This document shows, piece after piece, positions 45,655 to 57,455 of a DNA stretch of 64,000 bases. A program made the translations under genes and the position numbers. Position 1 is the first letter of the stretch. Every line of letters begins with the position of its first letter. The notes under the pieces were generated by a model that was not told the origin of the DNA, searched no databases, and worked only from the letters and a program-made list of their open reading frames with translations. Source of the DNA: Bactrocera neohumeralis. Its lineage: Eukaryota > Arthropoda > Insecta > Diptera > Tephritidae. The DNA lies in the NCBI RefSeq assembly GCF_024586455.1, contig NC_065920.1, positions 53,249,109 to 53,313,108 of the forward strand. The letters are read 5' to 3'.

Positions 45655-46724
45655 CGTATTTGTAAAAGCTTTGAAAAGCGGTTTATAGGTTCATTATAAC
45701 CTATTAGTTCGGTATTATTATTATTATTTTTTTTTTTTTTTTGATCTCCTTAATGTATCTATATAGAAGTTATAAGTTATCGATTCGGTTTGATCCAAAG
45801 CAAATATCTGTCTTTGTACTGCACCACTTATTTTTACCTACCCTAACCTCTCCTTCAGCATCGCACTCTAGGTACTCCTTTCGCAAGAAATTCTCACATT
45901 TTTTTTAGCTCTTCTTCTTGTGTTTTCTTCAGCTCTTTCATCTGGCAGATTTTTGCACACATTTCTTAGGAATTCTTAATGAACTCGTGCTCGCTATAAA
46001 ACTCACCATTTTCATCCGCACCAATAGTAGCTATTAATTTAACTGCTATGCAGCGTTGCATTTCAGGCGAACTCATCGCCGGCACCAGCGAATGCGATAG
46101 TCGTAAAAGTTATTGCAGCTGCAGCGTAAAATCATAAAAGATAGTAAAAATCAGCTTTATCTGCCTATAAAATTGCTTTTCGTCTAATTAAACATAATAA
46201 GTATTTGCGAGTGCCGTTATAGAGCTTCCTACTGCTGCTGCATACATACCGACGTATTTATGCACAGTTCATTGCTTTCTTCACAGCAAATTCGCCGCTA
46301 AAAAATACTAGTGTTACGACTTTGAGTTCAAGTCGCCTATTTGTTCCTTTTCAAAAAAAAAAAAAAATTGTCTTTTTCGTGCAATTTTTTAGCGTTGTTG
46401 CTTTGAAAACTCTCCTACATACATATATGTATATAAGTAAACTGCTTTCAATTGCCTACAATAAGAATAACTCGCTGCAGTTTGCTTATATAAGCGATTT
46501 TCTTTCCTGCTACGAGGTTTAACATGCATTATGAAAGTTGTGGTTAACCGTTTTGAAGTTTGAGTTGGATATTTTCATTACGAATTATGGTATTATTGAA
46601 ACCAAATTTGAAATAATTTTTCCAGCTTAGCTTGGCTTTGTTTTTATGAGGTTAGATAGCATTAGGTAAATATGGTTGCAAAACAGATTGAAGTAAACAT
46701 GACATAATGACATGCTTCATACCC
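45655..46724. other. Gene-free stretch
   Basis: T run at 45727-45742, A run at 46355-46368. No coding frame is recognised. Confidence 0.45.
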
Positions 46725-47110
46725 AAAACATTAACCAAAATATATTCATTCGATCCTTAAGAGATGTTGAGACCCTCTGATATATTTTTGATATCAATGC
46801 GATCATTTCTAAGGACTGCTGCTTTCACTTTTTCGATGTTATCGTCAATTACTGTGGTGAATAGACAACTCGAATATGGCAAGTTTTCGTTGACTTCAAG
46901 ACGTGAACTGAATGCTTTGTTTTACTTGTGTTTGTACTATATCACAGACTCCCCAAAAGACTACCTAAAACTTTTTTGCACATTTTCAACGATTCCATAG
47001 CAGTGACTTTATTGTAAACACAGATTTTGATTTTTGTTAAATTTTTTCAGGTACAATAAAATTGTTTCGCGTCGTAAACAAACAGCTGCCGAACACACAC
47101 TAATTGGCAC
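46725..47110 (-). pseudogene. Mariner transposase relic, N-terminal part
   Basis: The minus-strand sense of 46990-46730 follows the same order as 61280-60985: 'NRCKKVL'-like, 'SIQ..ELKAFSS..', 'ENLPYSS', 'DNIEKVKAAVLRNDRIDIK' and an 'EYILVNVLGMKHVIM' HTH end. It begins near the 'GTAAACAAACAGCTGCCGAA' leader shared with the relic at 60960-61385. Several breaks. Confidence 0.65.
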
Positions 47111-47952
47111 ATGGAAAACAAACTACAAAAGAACACAAAAAATAATTATACCAGTCTAGAAACAGGAAGAAATCAAGGTAAGCAAGGTAGAATCTACTTA
47201 AAAAGGCGACTTTTCTCCCCGAAATTTGCTTCTAATCTAATGTAACGGTCTTATAAGCACATCCGAAAGTTATTTTTTGGGCAGTACTGAAGGTTTTCAA
47301 AGCTTATAATTATAAAACATTAACATTTATGGAACATTTTTGGGATTATTGTCTGGGGGGTGAGAAATTCCAAGTCAGGGTGATGGTACTAGGTCAGTAT
47401 AGTAAAATCCTCAAAGGGTTTGGCGTTCGTATGTGTCAGTTTTTTTTATGACCTTTTAAATTTTTTCCTTATCTTGATGTTTTTTCACTTAGTTGTAACA
47501 TTTTGGCAAAAACGTAGTTTTTTTTTATTTTTTTTGTCCCGAAAATCTTGATGTGGCAAAACCGATAATATTAGATCCAGCAGAAAACACTTCTGATTAA
47601 ATTCAAATTCAACAAAGAAACAGTTAACGACGATTGGCATATTGAGTCAAACCTGCTCGGAAACAAACGATCAATCGGCCGAATGTCGACCTGTAGCAAA
47701 ACATCACGTCAAAACAGGGAAACATCAAAATTATTTGATTTTTTTGATTTGAAGATATTTAACTTGAATCGCTAGTGTTATGCGGGCATTGAAGGATATA
47801 CAAGAAATTGACTATGTAGATTTTGAAGAATAAATTAGGAATTTTAAAATTATGCACAAAGTCTTACTATTTTTTGCCCACAGTTATAATAAAAAATTGT
47901 ATGACAGTCAGTAGGGCATTCTTTCATTAGATAGAGGCTATTTTGTTTTTTT
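47111..47952. other. Gene-free stretch
   Basis: AT-rich with T runs near 47440 and 47518-47540; no gene or repeat recognised. Confidence 0.45.
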
Positions 47953-48170
47953 CATTTGGGGTGTTTTTTACGTGGCGGGTCCTTAACCCAGCGCACAACC
48001 TTGGGGAGGGATGCTTCGTCTTCTCACTTTAGATCGCTTTCAGACGGGTGTTTTTTGACTACCCAGAGAATACTTGGTCTCTTCTGGGCACTCCAATGAG
48101 AATGGCGCTCAGAGAACTTTTCCCACTCGCGTGAAGTTCTATACATGGCTGATGGATTTAGATTAAGATG
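47953..48170. repeat. Unclassified dispersed repeat C, second copy
   Basis: Partner of 16835-17084, same orientation, with small indels. Confidence 0.7.
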
Positions 48171-48347
48171 AGAGATAATTAGATTTTCCTTCTACCTTCT
48201 CAGTTTTCCATGGTATTTATTAATGACGAAAAAAAATTTACAGTTAAAGAAAATCCTCAATAAATTTTGTTTACCACTCTTTTTAAATTTTTAGACTAGA
48301 ATTAAACTTTATCGAACAATTTCTGCGGGATTATAAAGAATATAATG

Positions 48348-49398
48348 AACAAGTAAGGAAGGGCTAAGTTCGGGTGTCACCGAACATTTTATACTCTCGC
48401 ATGATAAAGTGATAATCGAGATTTCAATATACGTCATTTACATATTTTTCAAATACCGTATTTTTGTAAAGTTTTATTCCGCTATCATCATTGGTTTCTA
48501 ATGTATATATTATTATACAGAGAAGGCATCAGATGGAATTCAAAATAGCGTTATATTTGAAGAAGGCGTGGTTGTGAACCGATTTCACCCATATTTCGTA
48601 CATGTCATCAGGGTGTTAAGAAAATATTATATACCGAATTTCATTGAAATCGGTCGAGTAGTTCCTGAGGTTTTTGGTCCATAAGTGGGCGAGGCCATTT
48701 TCAATTTTTAAAAAACGCCTGGGTGCAGCTTCCTTATGCAATTTCTTCCGTAAAATTTTGTGTTTCTGACGTTTTTTGTTAGTCCGTTAACGCACTTTTA
48801 GTGATTTTCAACATAACCTTTGTATGGGAGGTGGGCGTGGTTATTATCCGATTTCTTCCATTTTTGAACTGTATATGGAAAACGACTCTGTAGAGTTTGG
48901 TTGACATAGCTATAGTAGTTTCCGAGATATGTACAAAAAACTTAGTAGAGGGCGGGGCCACGCCCACTTTTCCAAAAAAATTACGTCCAAATATGCCCCT
49001 CCCTAATGCGATCCTTTGTGCCAAATTTTACTTTAATATCTTTATTTATGGCTTAGTTATGACACTTTATTGGTTTTCGGTTTCCGCCATTTTGTGGGCG
49101 TGGCAGTTGGCCGATTTTGCCCATCTTCGAACTTAACCTTCTTATGGAGCCAAGGAATACGTGTACCAAGTTTCATCAAGATATCTCAATTTTTACTCAA
49201 GTTACAGCTTGCACGGACGGACGGACAGACGGACGGACGGACAGACAGACATCCGGATTTCAACTCTACTCGTCACCCTGATCACTTTGGTATATATAAC
49301 CCTATATCTGACTCTCTTAGTTTTAGGACTTACAAACAACCGTTATGTGAACAAAACTATAATACTCTCCTTAGCAACTTTGTTGCGAGAGTATAAAA
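48348..49398 (-). mobile_element. DINE-1-like (Helentron-related) element, family B, complete-looking
   Basis: In its own orientation (minus) it starts at 49398 with TTTTATACTCTCGCAACAAA. It then has a GTATATATACC block and GTCTGTCTGTCCG-type tracts (seen on plus as GACGGACGGACAGACGGACG at 49217). Near the other end is the inverted word TGCGAGAGTATAAAA (48390-48404). A hairpin TGTTCGGTGACACCCGAAC and the end TTCCTTACTTGTT at 48348 close it. A terminal word, its inverted subterminal copy, a hairpin and CTTGTT is the Helentron/DINE-1 plan. No conserved coding frame; the ORFs inside are by-products. Confidence 0.75.
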
Positions 49399-50268
49399 AG
49401 GTAAGATGTAAGAGCTGAATCGACCGAACAAGATCAAGTTCTTGTACGGGTAATTTTTTGTTTGCTTGCTTAGCTACATTTTCCTAAGCCTTAACTAAGT
49501 TTCAGCTTTAACTGCAAAACATCAGCAGCAACCCTAGTATAGGTAAAAAATTCTTTTAATTCTTTTTTAAACGCTTCGCTAAATTTTCTTATAATTTTCT
49601 ATGTTAGTATGTGTGTGCACAGTGGATTCAATAAGCTACAATCAACCACTTAGCCACGCTCCCCTCCAGCGGCTCGTCTAGCTTTCCAAACGGTTTTCGG
49701 TATATAACATTATGGTATAATTTTTATGGTCATGCAAGTCAATTGTAGTCGCCCAACATGCCACATGCAACAATAACAACGAACTCACATTATCCGTACC
49801 GAGCAGGCAAGTCCCTTCATTTCTTGCCAGCCAGCAGCCACATTCCCAGCTCGCGTTTTTCTCAGCGCTTGTTGTTGTTTTCTTATTCTTATTATTATTT
49901 TTTGCACAGTCTACTCAATTACAGCCATCATCTTTCTATTTCAACATCTTCAGCTCCATTTCCATTTCCATACCCATCATAAGCAGCAAATCGTCGCAGC
50001 TGCTATCAGCAGCATTATACCATCCGCCAACAGTCAAGCGTCGACACAGCCAACACAGTAATCGTCAACGCTCGCCCAAGTGCTCTTGCTACAAGTAGAT
50101 ACGCGTTTGCATAGTTGCTTTTCTCGTGCTACAAATTTGATGTTTGCGGCATCATAAAAATCTAGAAAATTGACTGCAACATGCGAGTCCAAGTGGTATT
50201 TTCGAAAATTGTTGCTGATATCTACTTCACAGTTACTCTCGTTATCGTTGTCTATTCGTGTCTTTTAT
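49399..50268. other. Gene-free stretch
   Basis: Mixed composition with AACAA/GTTGTT words. A short remnant 'CGAACAAGATCAAGTTCTTG' (49426) may be family A sequence. No gene is recognised. Confidence 0.4.
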
Positions 50269-50755
50269 ACCCTGAACGAGGTATATTAAGTTTGTCACGA
50301 AGTTTATAATATCCAGAAGGAGATTTCGAAGACCCTATAAAGTATATACCATACATATAATATATAAATGATTAGCGTGACGAACTGAGACGATCCGTCT
50401 ATCTTTATATACGCGAACTACTGCCTCAATTTTTGAGATATCGGTCTGAAACTTTGCTCTCATCATTTTCTTCTCAAAGGTGCTGCTCTTTGTTGACAGC
50501 GCTGATATCGGATACACGAGGTGATCGGTATCAAGTGCCTGTAAGGAAAGCTTTTTCATTTTAAGAGATATCTTCACGAAATTTGACATGAGTTATTCTC
50601 CAAAATAGCGGTGTAGAATCCAAAGAAATTGTTTAGATCGGTTCTTTATAGCATATAGCTGTCATACAAACTGTGCGATCAAAATCAGCTTTTTCTATGG
50701 AAGCTTTGCAGTTGTGAGCGGTATTACAGCTTCGGTGCAACCAAAGTTAACGTAT
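50269..50755 (+). mobile_element. DINE-1-like element, family A
   Basis: 'ATACCCTGAACGAGGTATAT' (50269), 'AGACCCTATAAAGTATATAC', two internal half-units with 'TATAGCATATAGCTGTCATA', then 'GAGCGGTATTACAGCTTCGG' and a hairpin with one mismatch (CTTCGGTGCAACCAAAG) before 'TTAACGTATTTATT'. The CTTGTT end is lost. Confidence 0.8.
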
Positions 50756-52189
50756 TTATTATTGTTGCCGTTGCCGTTTTGTTGTTTCTTTTTTGTTGTT
50801 GTCTTTTTCTACTCTATCCTGCTTTTCCGCTTTTGTTTGTTGCTGTTGCTCCTGCTTTTTGATGTTAATGGTCAGTCAGCAGTCAGCGACAACGGCAATA
50901 ACAACACCAAAAACATCAACAACAAGAACACAAGTTAATGACTTCCAGTCACTTCAAATTGCCATAGCGTTTTCATGGGTTTGCAACTTGGCTATGGCTA
51001 TATAGTTGCCACATTGATGACGTTCCTTCAGTCGGTGCACATTTTCCCCGTTTATTGGTCAGCATTAGCCATTCTCTCTGTTGTTGTTCTTGCAGTTATT
51101 GCTATTATAGCTGTTGTTGCCGATGTTGAAATTGATATTAGAAGCGTTGCTCAAATTATGTAGCTTATTGAAGTGTTTTGTTTAGCATAACTGACAGCTG
51201 AAAATGTAGTTATTTTGCAAGTGTTTGGCTCCGCAACACCTTAGGACATTGCGGTCGCCTGAAAATAACGGCAATTTGTTGTAAGTGTTAATGGCTTTGT
51301 TGCGAAATGTCATGAAAACGCTTGTTCTTTATCACAAACTTATTGAATTTTACAACACTTGTGTTACCAGACACTTCTCACTGATGCTGAAGTAGAATAT
51401 TGCAGATATTGAGGAGCTCTAAAGGAGCTGCTGTAGCAATGCAATAACATCGAAGTAGATGATAAAAGAAATATTAAAATTCATTTGTGGTGGCTGAACA
51501 ACTTTGCTTTTGGGTATAATTTGCAATAAAAATCAATGTACGACTCTTGGGAAGTTGAATTTTTACTTGAAGAAAAAAGTGTTCCCCAAATATCAGAGGG
51601 ATATAGTTAAAATAGTTGGTTGGTTGAAAAGAGAGGTGGAAGTGCGCCGAACAGCAGGCGTCTGCACATAATTTATCATTAGACCCATTGTGCTTCCGGC
51701 TGGTAACCAAATTCAGCCTTATCCAGCAACTTAGTAGATTTGGTAAAATACCAAATTTGTATTCAACCCAGCTACCCAATAACTTTTAAATTAGAGCAAT
51801 AGGAAAGGCTGAGCATTCGCAAAGATAATATTCCAGCGTCTCATTATCATCCAAACAGCTCTGCATTCTGGGTTCTTAAGGGTAGCTGCCTCTACAATAT
51901 TACAAATATCCTAACACAGTGAGACTTATTACTGGTGCTACAGATAGTCTTGATTGTCTCTTGGCTCTCCTCTAGAGAACTTCGATTCTGCGTCCTCCTG
52001 ATCCTCCATCAAAGATCAGTCGTAATGATAGAGGGTTTCAAAATACTGGACTCAAATAAAGCCAATTCGAAAATGTAGGACCTTAAATTATCTATCAAAT
52101 TCTAGTTTTTGACTTATAAAATACCAGACGAAAACTGAAATACTTACTGTAACTACTCTATATCATTGAGAGATTGACTGGGCCATTTC
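50756..52189. other. Gene-free stretch with GTT/CAA trinucleotide runs
   Basis: GTTGTTGCCGTTGCCG-type runs at 50761-50860 and AACAACA-type runs at 50885-50930. The ORFs here are composition-driven. Nothing is recognised in 51165-52189. Confidence 0.45.
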
Positions 52190-52975
52190 GCAAGATAACA
52201 CGTTCACCAAACTTGGTTTGCAATAAATCGATTGTGACATTCGCTGTGTGGCGAGTGGAGCCGTTCTATTGGAACCACATATTGTCCAAGTCCATATCAT
52301 ACAATTCGGGCCAAAAATATTCGGTTATCATTGAAATGTAGCAATTCCTATTCACAGTAACGTGCCGGCCTTGAACATCACGGAAGAAGTACGGCCAATG
52401 ACGCCACCGGCCAATAAACCGCACCAAACCGTAATATTTTCGACATGCAATGGTGACTCATGGAGTAATAATGCATATTTTGCTTATTGACGAAGCCATT
52501 CGGTCAAAAATGAGCCTCATCGCTGAAGATGATTTGGCGAAGAAAATCCGGATCATTTTTGTTGCTTAGCCCAATTCACGAACATATGACTATTCTGGTG
52601 GTCAAGCGGCTTCAGTTCTTGCGTCAATTTGATCTTGTAAAGATGTAGGCCAAGATCTGTTCGCAAAATTCGCCCCAACGACGTCACAAAATGCCCAACG
52701 CTTGAGAACGACGTGTGAGAGACTGACTTGGGTCTTTCTTAATTGATGCGCTAGCGGCAGCAATATTCTCGACATCACGAGCACTTCTTTGTCTCACTTG
52801 CACGGGAACATTTTGTACTGTGCTGATCTGACAGAACGATTATGACAATCATAAATTGAACGTAGCGCTCTCAAAGTTGAGGCCACAGACTCCGAATTCG
52901 GTAGAAATTTTTAATAATTTCGACTCGTTTTTAGATCGTATATCTTTTCATGATGAAATGGAACACCTTACTGAA
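52190..52975 (-). pseudogene. Tc1/mariner transposase relic (group 2), nearly full span
   Basis: Minus-strand sense runs from a 'CATTTCATCATGAAAAG' start near 52950 through a decayed HTH half. It continues with 'DLGLHLYKIKLTQELKPLDH', 'FSDEAHFDRMASS'-like and 'GLDNMWFQ' to the region before the third catalytic residue near 52190. Each part is in a different frame. It is the longest group 2 copy in the window but is clearly dead. Confidence 0.75.
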
Positions 52976-54729
52976 GAGAAATGTTAAAAGAACGAAAAAA
53001 TAAGGCGTCGTTTGATGACCCTATCGGTCTATCTGTTATAAGAAGACTTGAAGTACTTCACAGCAACACGCCTCGCATCACAGCAGCACATATCGCTGTG
53101 AGCACAATGTCATTGTAAATAGCCTGAAAATTTAAAATATTTTTTAGGTCGGTTAAAACGTACAAGATTTTTCTGGAGATCCGAAAGGCAGATCAAAGAA
53201 ATTAAAAGGGTTCTACCCTTATTTTTCTCCCACTATAAAGAGCTATGGTGATTTTAAATGGTGCGAGCTTGTGTACGGATTTTCACTAAGAGAGGTTAAG
53301 TTCCAGACTGCCACCTCTATGAATGCCACACAAATTCAATAAGCACTACAGAATAAACTTTATATAATACCCAAGATACTTTACACAGTATTTTTTTTGA
53401 GGGAGCAATGTTGGTAGGTGAGAATAAATAAATACAGCTACCCAAAAATTAACCAACTTTACCATAATAAATAATAGAAGACTAATGAAAAAGTTCTCAC
53501 ATCCGTTTCAAGATTAAACTTCATTACAGCGCATAAACCGCCATTGTTTTTAGCCCAATTCGCAAATATTTAAAGCCGAAGCCTACGCGCCACTTCCGAT
53601 ACTTACAAAACCCTCAGGTTAGCTCTAAAACAGCACTTTCAATTGGTTCGTAATTACGCACATTAATCCTTCAATGCAATAGTACACCAAAACAATGGCG
53701 TATTTCAAGCGAATAAATAAAATGGCGGACGCACTGGTAGTACGAAGTGAGAGAAAAACCGAAATAAGTGAGCTTAAATTTGAAAAGCCACAAAATTACG
53801 CCTTTTAACACGACGGTCTCATGGTACGACTGTGAGATTTGAGATGAGAGGCAGAATGTGATGCCAGCATAAATACAAAAGGCAGCATAATGAAGTGGCA
53901 AAAAGTCGATTCGCAGCGGAAATGAAACCCAATTAAATTCAAATTTAAATGCGATTAATTTAAACTTTTGCCAGCGGACACTTGTTAGCCGCGGCGCAAT
54001 GAAGAGTTGCTTGATTTGCGGTATCGGGTGAGTGCACCAGGTGCTAGGCGCTTTTAGAACAAGTAAGTGGGATGTACTCAAACTGTTTTTCCACTAAAAA
54101 CAAAAGAGTTAGGAAAAAGCTAAATGATGAAGTAATAGCAATGGTCTTAGGAAGGCGTTTGGTTTACTGATTTTCTTTTTTTTAAGGATTGAAAGTATTA
54201 AAGTTTAAGTATTTAGAGAAAAGGTGCGCACTTGTTTGTTTATTAGTTTGGATATTATGTTGATTTATCAAAAAGTACCCGCTGGTAAAGTAATAGTTGG
54301 GGAGATATGTAGCCTGCAACCTGACACTTCAAAGGATTTCCTTAAACCCTACGTACACCTTCTAAACTCTCAAGTCTAAACTTAGATTTTCAGTCCATTA
54401 GTAGCTTTGATTCTCACACATAAGTGATTAAATTGAAGTCTGTGAAGAATATTGTTTCAAAATTAAGGCAGCAGCCTTAACCTAGAAGAGCTTAGATACC
54501 TTGAAATCAATAATATTGCATTGAATGTACTCAAAAGCCACAGAGATGACTGAAGCTTTTAAAATATGTGTTAGCGAACATAATACGGATCACATTTTGA
54601 AAGGAAACACTCCTCTATTTTTAATACGAAATTCTAAAAGAGTACCCGAGCCTAAACAACAGCTTTATGTGATTAATCCTAATCAGCAATCTACAGCTTA
54701 TTTACCCGAATCGAAATTTTTTTGAAGAC
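52976..54729. other. Gene-free stretch
   Basis: The 136-residue minus ORF at 53671-54081 is the longest here. It is hydrophobic/aromatic with no recognisable domain or signal, and I do not call it. No repeats are recognised. Confidence 0.4.
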
Positions 54730-54759
54730 CCTTTGGAACTGCCTTTATTTTTTTCTAGA

Positions 54760-55071
54760 TTCTATGTTTTGATTCCAAGTTCTCAACTTTAGCTTCTACA
54801 TATAGACTATTGATTCTATATTCAGAGTTTAAAATTCTAAATTCTTGATAATCGACTACATAAACTATAAAGTCTAGATTTTAGCCTCTAGTGTCTAGGT
54901 TCTAAATTTCTGATTCTAGGTTCTAGGTTCTAATTCTATACTTTAGGTGATAGATCTAGTGTTTAAATTCTAGATTATGGATTTCAGATTATAGATTCTG
55001 AATTTTAAAATCTTAATTTCGATTTAGATTATTGAATAAAGTCTAGATTTTAGCCTCAAGCCTCTAGATTA
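54760..55071. repeat. Decayed GATTCTA/GATTATA heptamer region
   Basis: Heptamer words GATTCTA, GGTTCTA, AGTCTAG and GATTTTA occur with indels. They grade into the perfect array on the right, so this looks like its older flank. Confidence 0.65.
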
Positions 55072-55450
55072 TAAATTATAGATTATGGATTATAGATTAT
55101 AGATTATAGATTATAGATTATACATTATAGATTATAGATTATAGATTATAGATAACAGATTACAGATTATAGATTATAGATTATAGATTATAGATTATAG
55201 ATTATAGATTATAGATTATAGATTATAGATTATAGATTATAGATTATAGATTATAGATTATAGATTATAGATTATAGATTATAGATTATAGATTATAGAT
55301 TATAGATTATAGATTATAGATTATAGATTATAGATTATAGATTATAGATTATAGATTATAGATTATAGATTACAGATTATACATAGATTATAGATTAAAA
55401 ATTATAGATTATAAAATATAGATTATAGATTATAGATAATAATTTATAGA
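55072..55450 (+). repeat. GATTATA heptamer satellite
   Basis: About 50 near-perfect tandem copies of GATTATA with rare variants (GATAACA, GATTACA, CATTATA). The longest clean stretch is about 55160-55370. No spacers exist, so it is not a CRISPR array. Confidence 0.95.
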
Positions 55451-55460
55451 TTATATAAAA

Positions 55461-56399
55461 AAAAGCTGGAAACAACATTTTGAAAAACCTGTCTTTATGG
55501 GAATGTAATATTTTCAAAAGCTCCGAAGCTAATTTAGAATTAATATCTAATAAAATAACTTTTTTCGCTCAAAAATCTGTGAAAATTCAATTAATCCTTT
55601 ATTTTTTTTTTTCTTTTCTGGTTTGTTCTAAAATTAGAGTCTCCCAATCTTGTTTTATTAGAAACCATCAAACAAACCTTATTTTTTTATCTTTTTTGGC
55701 TTGTCCTAAAATTGAAGTCCTCTAATGTTTTCTTTTTCTTTGAAATGTAAATTTTAATTTCTATGCCAATTCAAAAATTCAAACAAATGCACGTATTTGG
55801 CTTGGGTAACCTAAAAATAGGCCTTCCTTCGCTCACTGCCTGCTCACACTCACTCCTATAATTGCTTTTGAATAATTAACATTCCCCTGTGCCGGCCGAC
55901 CGTATGCGGCAATACTCAACGTAATGGAAATACATACACACATACATACCTAGAAATATGCTCAGCATAACTCAAGCGCACAATACGACACTGTCAAAGA
56001 CCATAAAATATATTTTGCATTCAGAATTGTGAAAGTAAATAATATGTAGGCAAGTAGTAAAGGCAAGACAAGTTATGAGAAAAATGTCAATAAAACAAAT
56101 TAACTGTCAAAATGCGAGAGCGAGAGTGTAAAGGTCACGACAGAAACGAGCAAGAAAGCAAATGCCAGCTAGAAATTTGCCAGCATGCAAATTGAGGTGT
56201 ATATATATTTATATATAGCTAATATATTCATATGTATGTTGGAAAGTATATATCTTTGTATGCCTGAAAGCGACCCAACGAGAGTGGAAGTAGAAAATTA
56301 AGCAACGTGCTGGAAAGCTCAACAAATTTCCTTTGCTTTAAGTGCTAATGCAAAACAAATGCTTTTAGGTAAAGAGCAGACATGCATATATTAGGGTGT
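55461..56399. other. Gene-free stretch
   Basis: T runs near 55600 and 55685; a TATA/TATG run near 56200-56240. The ORF at 55480-55725 is short and unrecognised. Confidence 0.45.
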
Positions 56400-57455
56400 A
56401 GATTTTTTCCAATATTATTTTTTTTTGCAAACGCACACCGGAACTTCAATTTTTGCCAGAACTTTTTTCACAAATAATGAGTAATGAGTTTTCATACAAG
56501 AACTTGATCTCGATCGTTGAGTTTGTATGACAGCTATATGCTATAGTGGTCAGATCTGGTTAATTTCTTCAGATATTTTAGGGTTGTCTTAGAAAATAAT
56601 TCATGCCAAATGTCGTGAAGATATCTTGTCACACAAAAAAGTTTTCCGTACAAGAACTTGATTTTGATCGTTCAGTTTGTATGACAGCTATATGCTATAG
56701 TGGTCAGATCTGGTTAATTTCTTCAGATATTTTAGGGTTGTCTCAGAAAATAATTCGTGCCAAATTTCGTCAAGATTTCTTTTGAAATAAGAAAGTTTTT
56801 CATACAAGAACTCGAATTTGATCGTTCAGTTTGTATGGCAGCTATATGCTATAGTGGTCAGATCTGGTTAATTTCTTCAGATATTTTAGGGTTGTCTTAG
56901 AAAATAATTCATGCCAAATGTCGTGAAGATATCTTGTCACACAAAAAAGTTTTCCATACAAGAACTCGATTTTGATCGTTCAGTTTGTATGGCAGCTATA
57001 TGCTATAGTGGTCAGATCTGGTTAATTTCTTCAGATATTTTAGGGTTGTCTCAGAAAATAATTCATGCCAAATGTTGTGAAGATATCTTGTCACACAAAA
57101 AAGTTTTCCATACAAGAACTCGAGTTTGATCGTTCAGTTTGTATGACAGCTATATGCTATAGTGGTCAGATCTGGTTAATTTCTTCAGATATTTTAGGGT
57201 TGTCTTAGAAAATAATTCATGCCAAATGTTGTGAAGATATCTTGTCACACAAAAAAGTTTTCCATACAAGAACTCGAGTTTGATCGTTCAGTTTGTACGG
57301 CAGCTATAAACTATAGTGGTCCAAAATCGGCGGTTTCAACAAGTAAGCAGCTGCTTTGGAAGAAAATACTGTTAGCAAGATTTCATAACGATATCTCAAA
57401 ACCTGAGGTAAAAACTATTTGACTCAGCTCGTGACTTACCGCGTTCTGGATATAA
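56400..57455 (-). mobile_element. DINE-1-like family A element with a six-unit 154-bp array
   Basis: Minus orientation. Its 5' part is decayed (57455-57310). The middle is six tandem units; the word CAGCTATA starts at 56531, 56685, 56839, 56993, 57147 and 57301, exactly 154 bp apart each time. Units differ by only a few bases, so the array expanded recently. The repeated short ORFs at 56603, 56911 and 57219 are copies of one unit and not genes. The 3' hairpin end is not recognisable left of 56460. Confidence 0.9.

Noticed and set aside
53671..54081. 136-codon minus-strand ORF
   Set aside because: No recognisable motif, and its length is not exceptional for this amount of sequence.
55072..55450. 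CRISPR-like direct repeats
   Set aside because: Plain heptamer satellite without spacers, in a eukaryotic genome.
56603..57422. Three similar ORFs in a row, looking like a small gene family
   Set aside because: They are successive units of the 154-bp repeat inside a DINE-1-like element.
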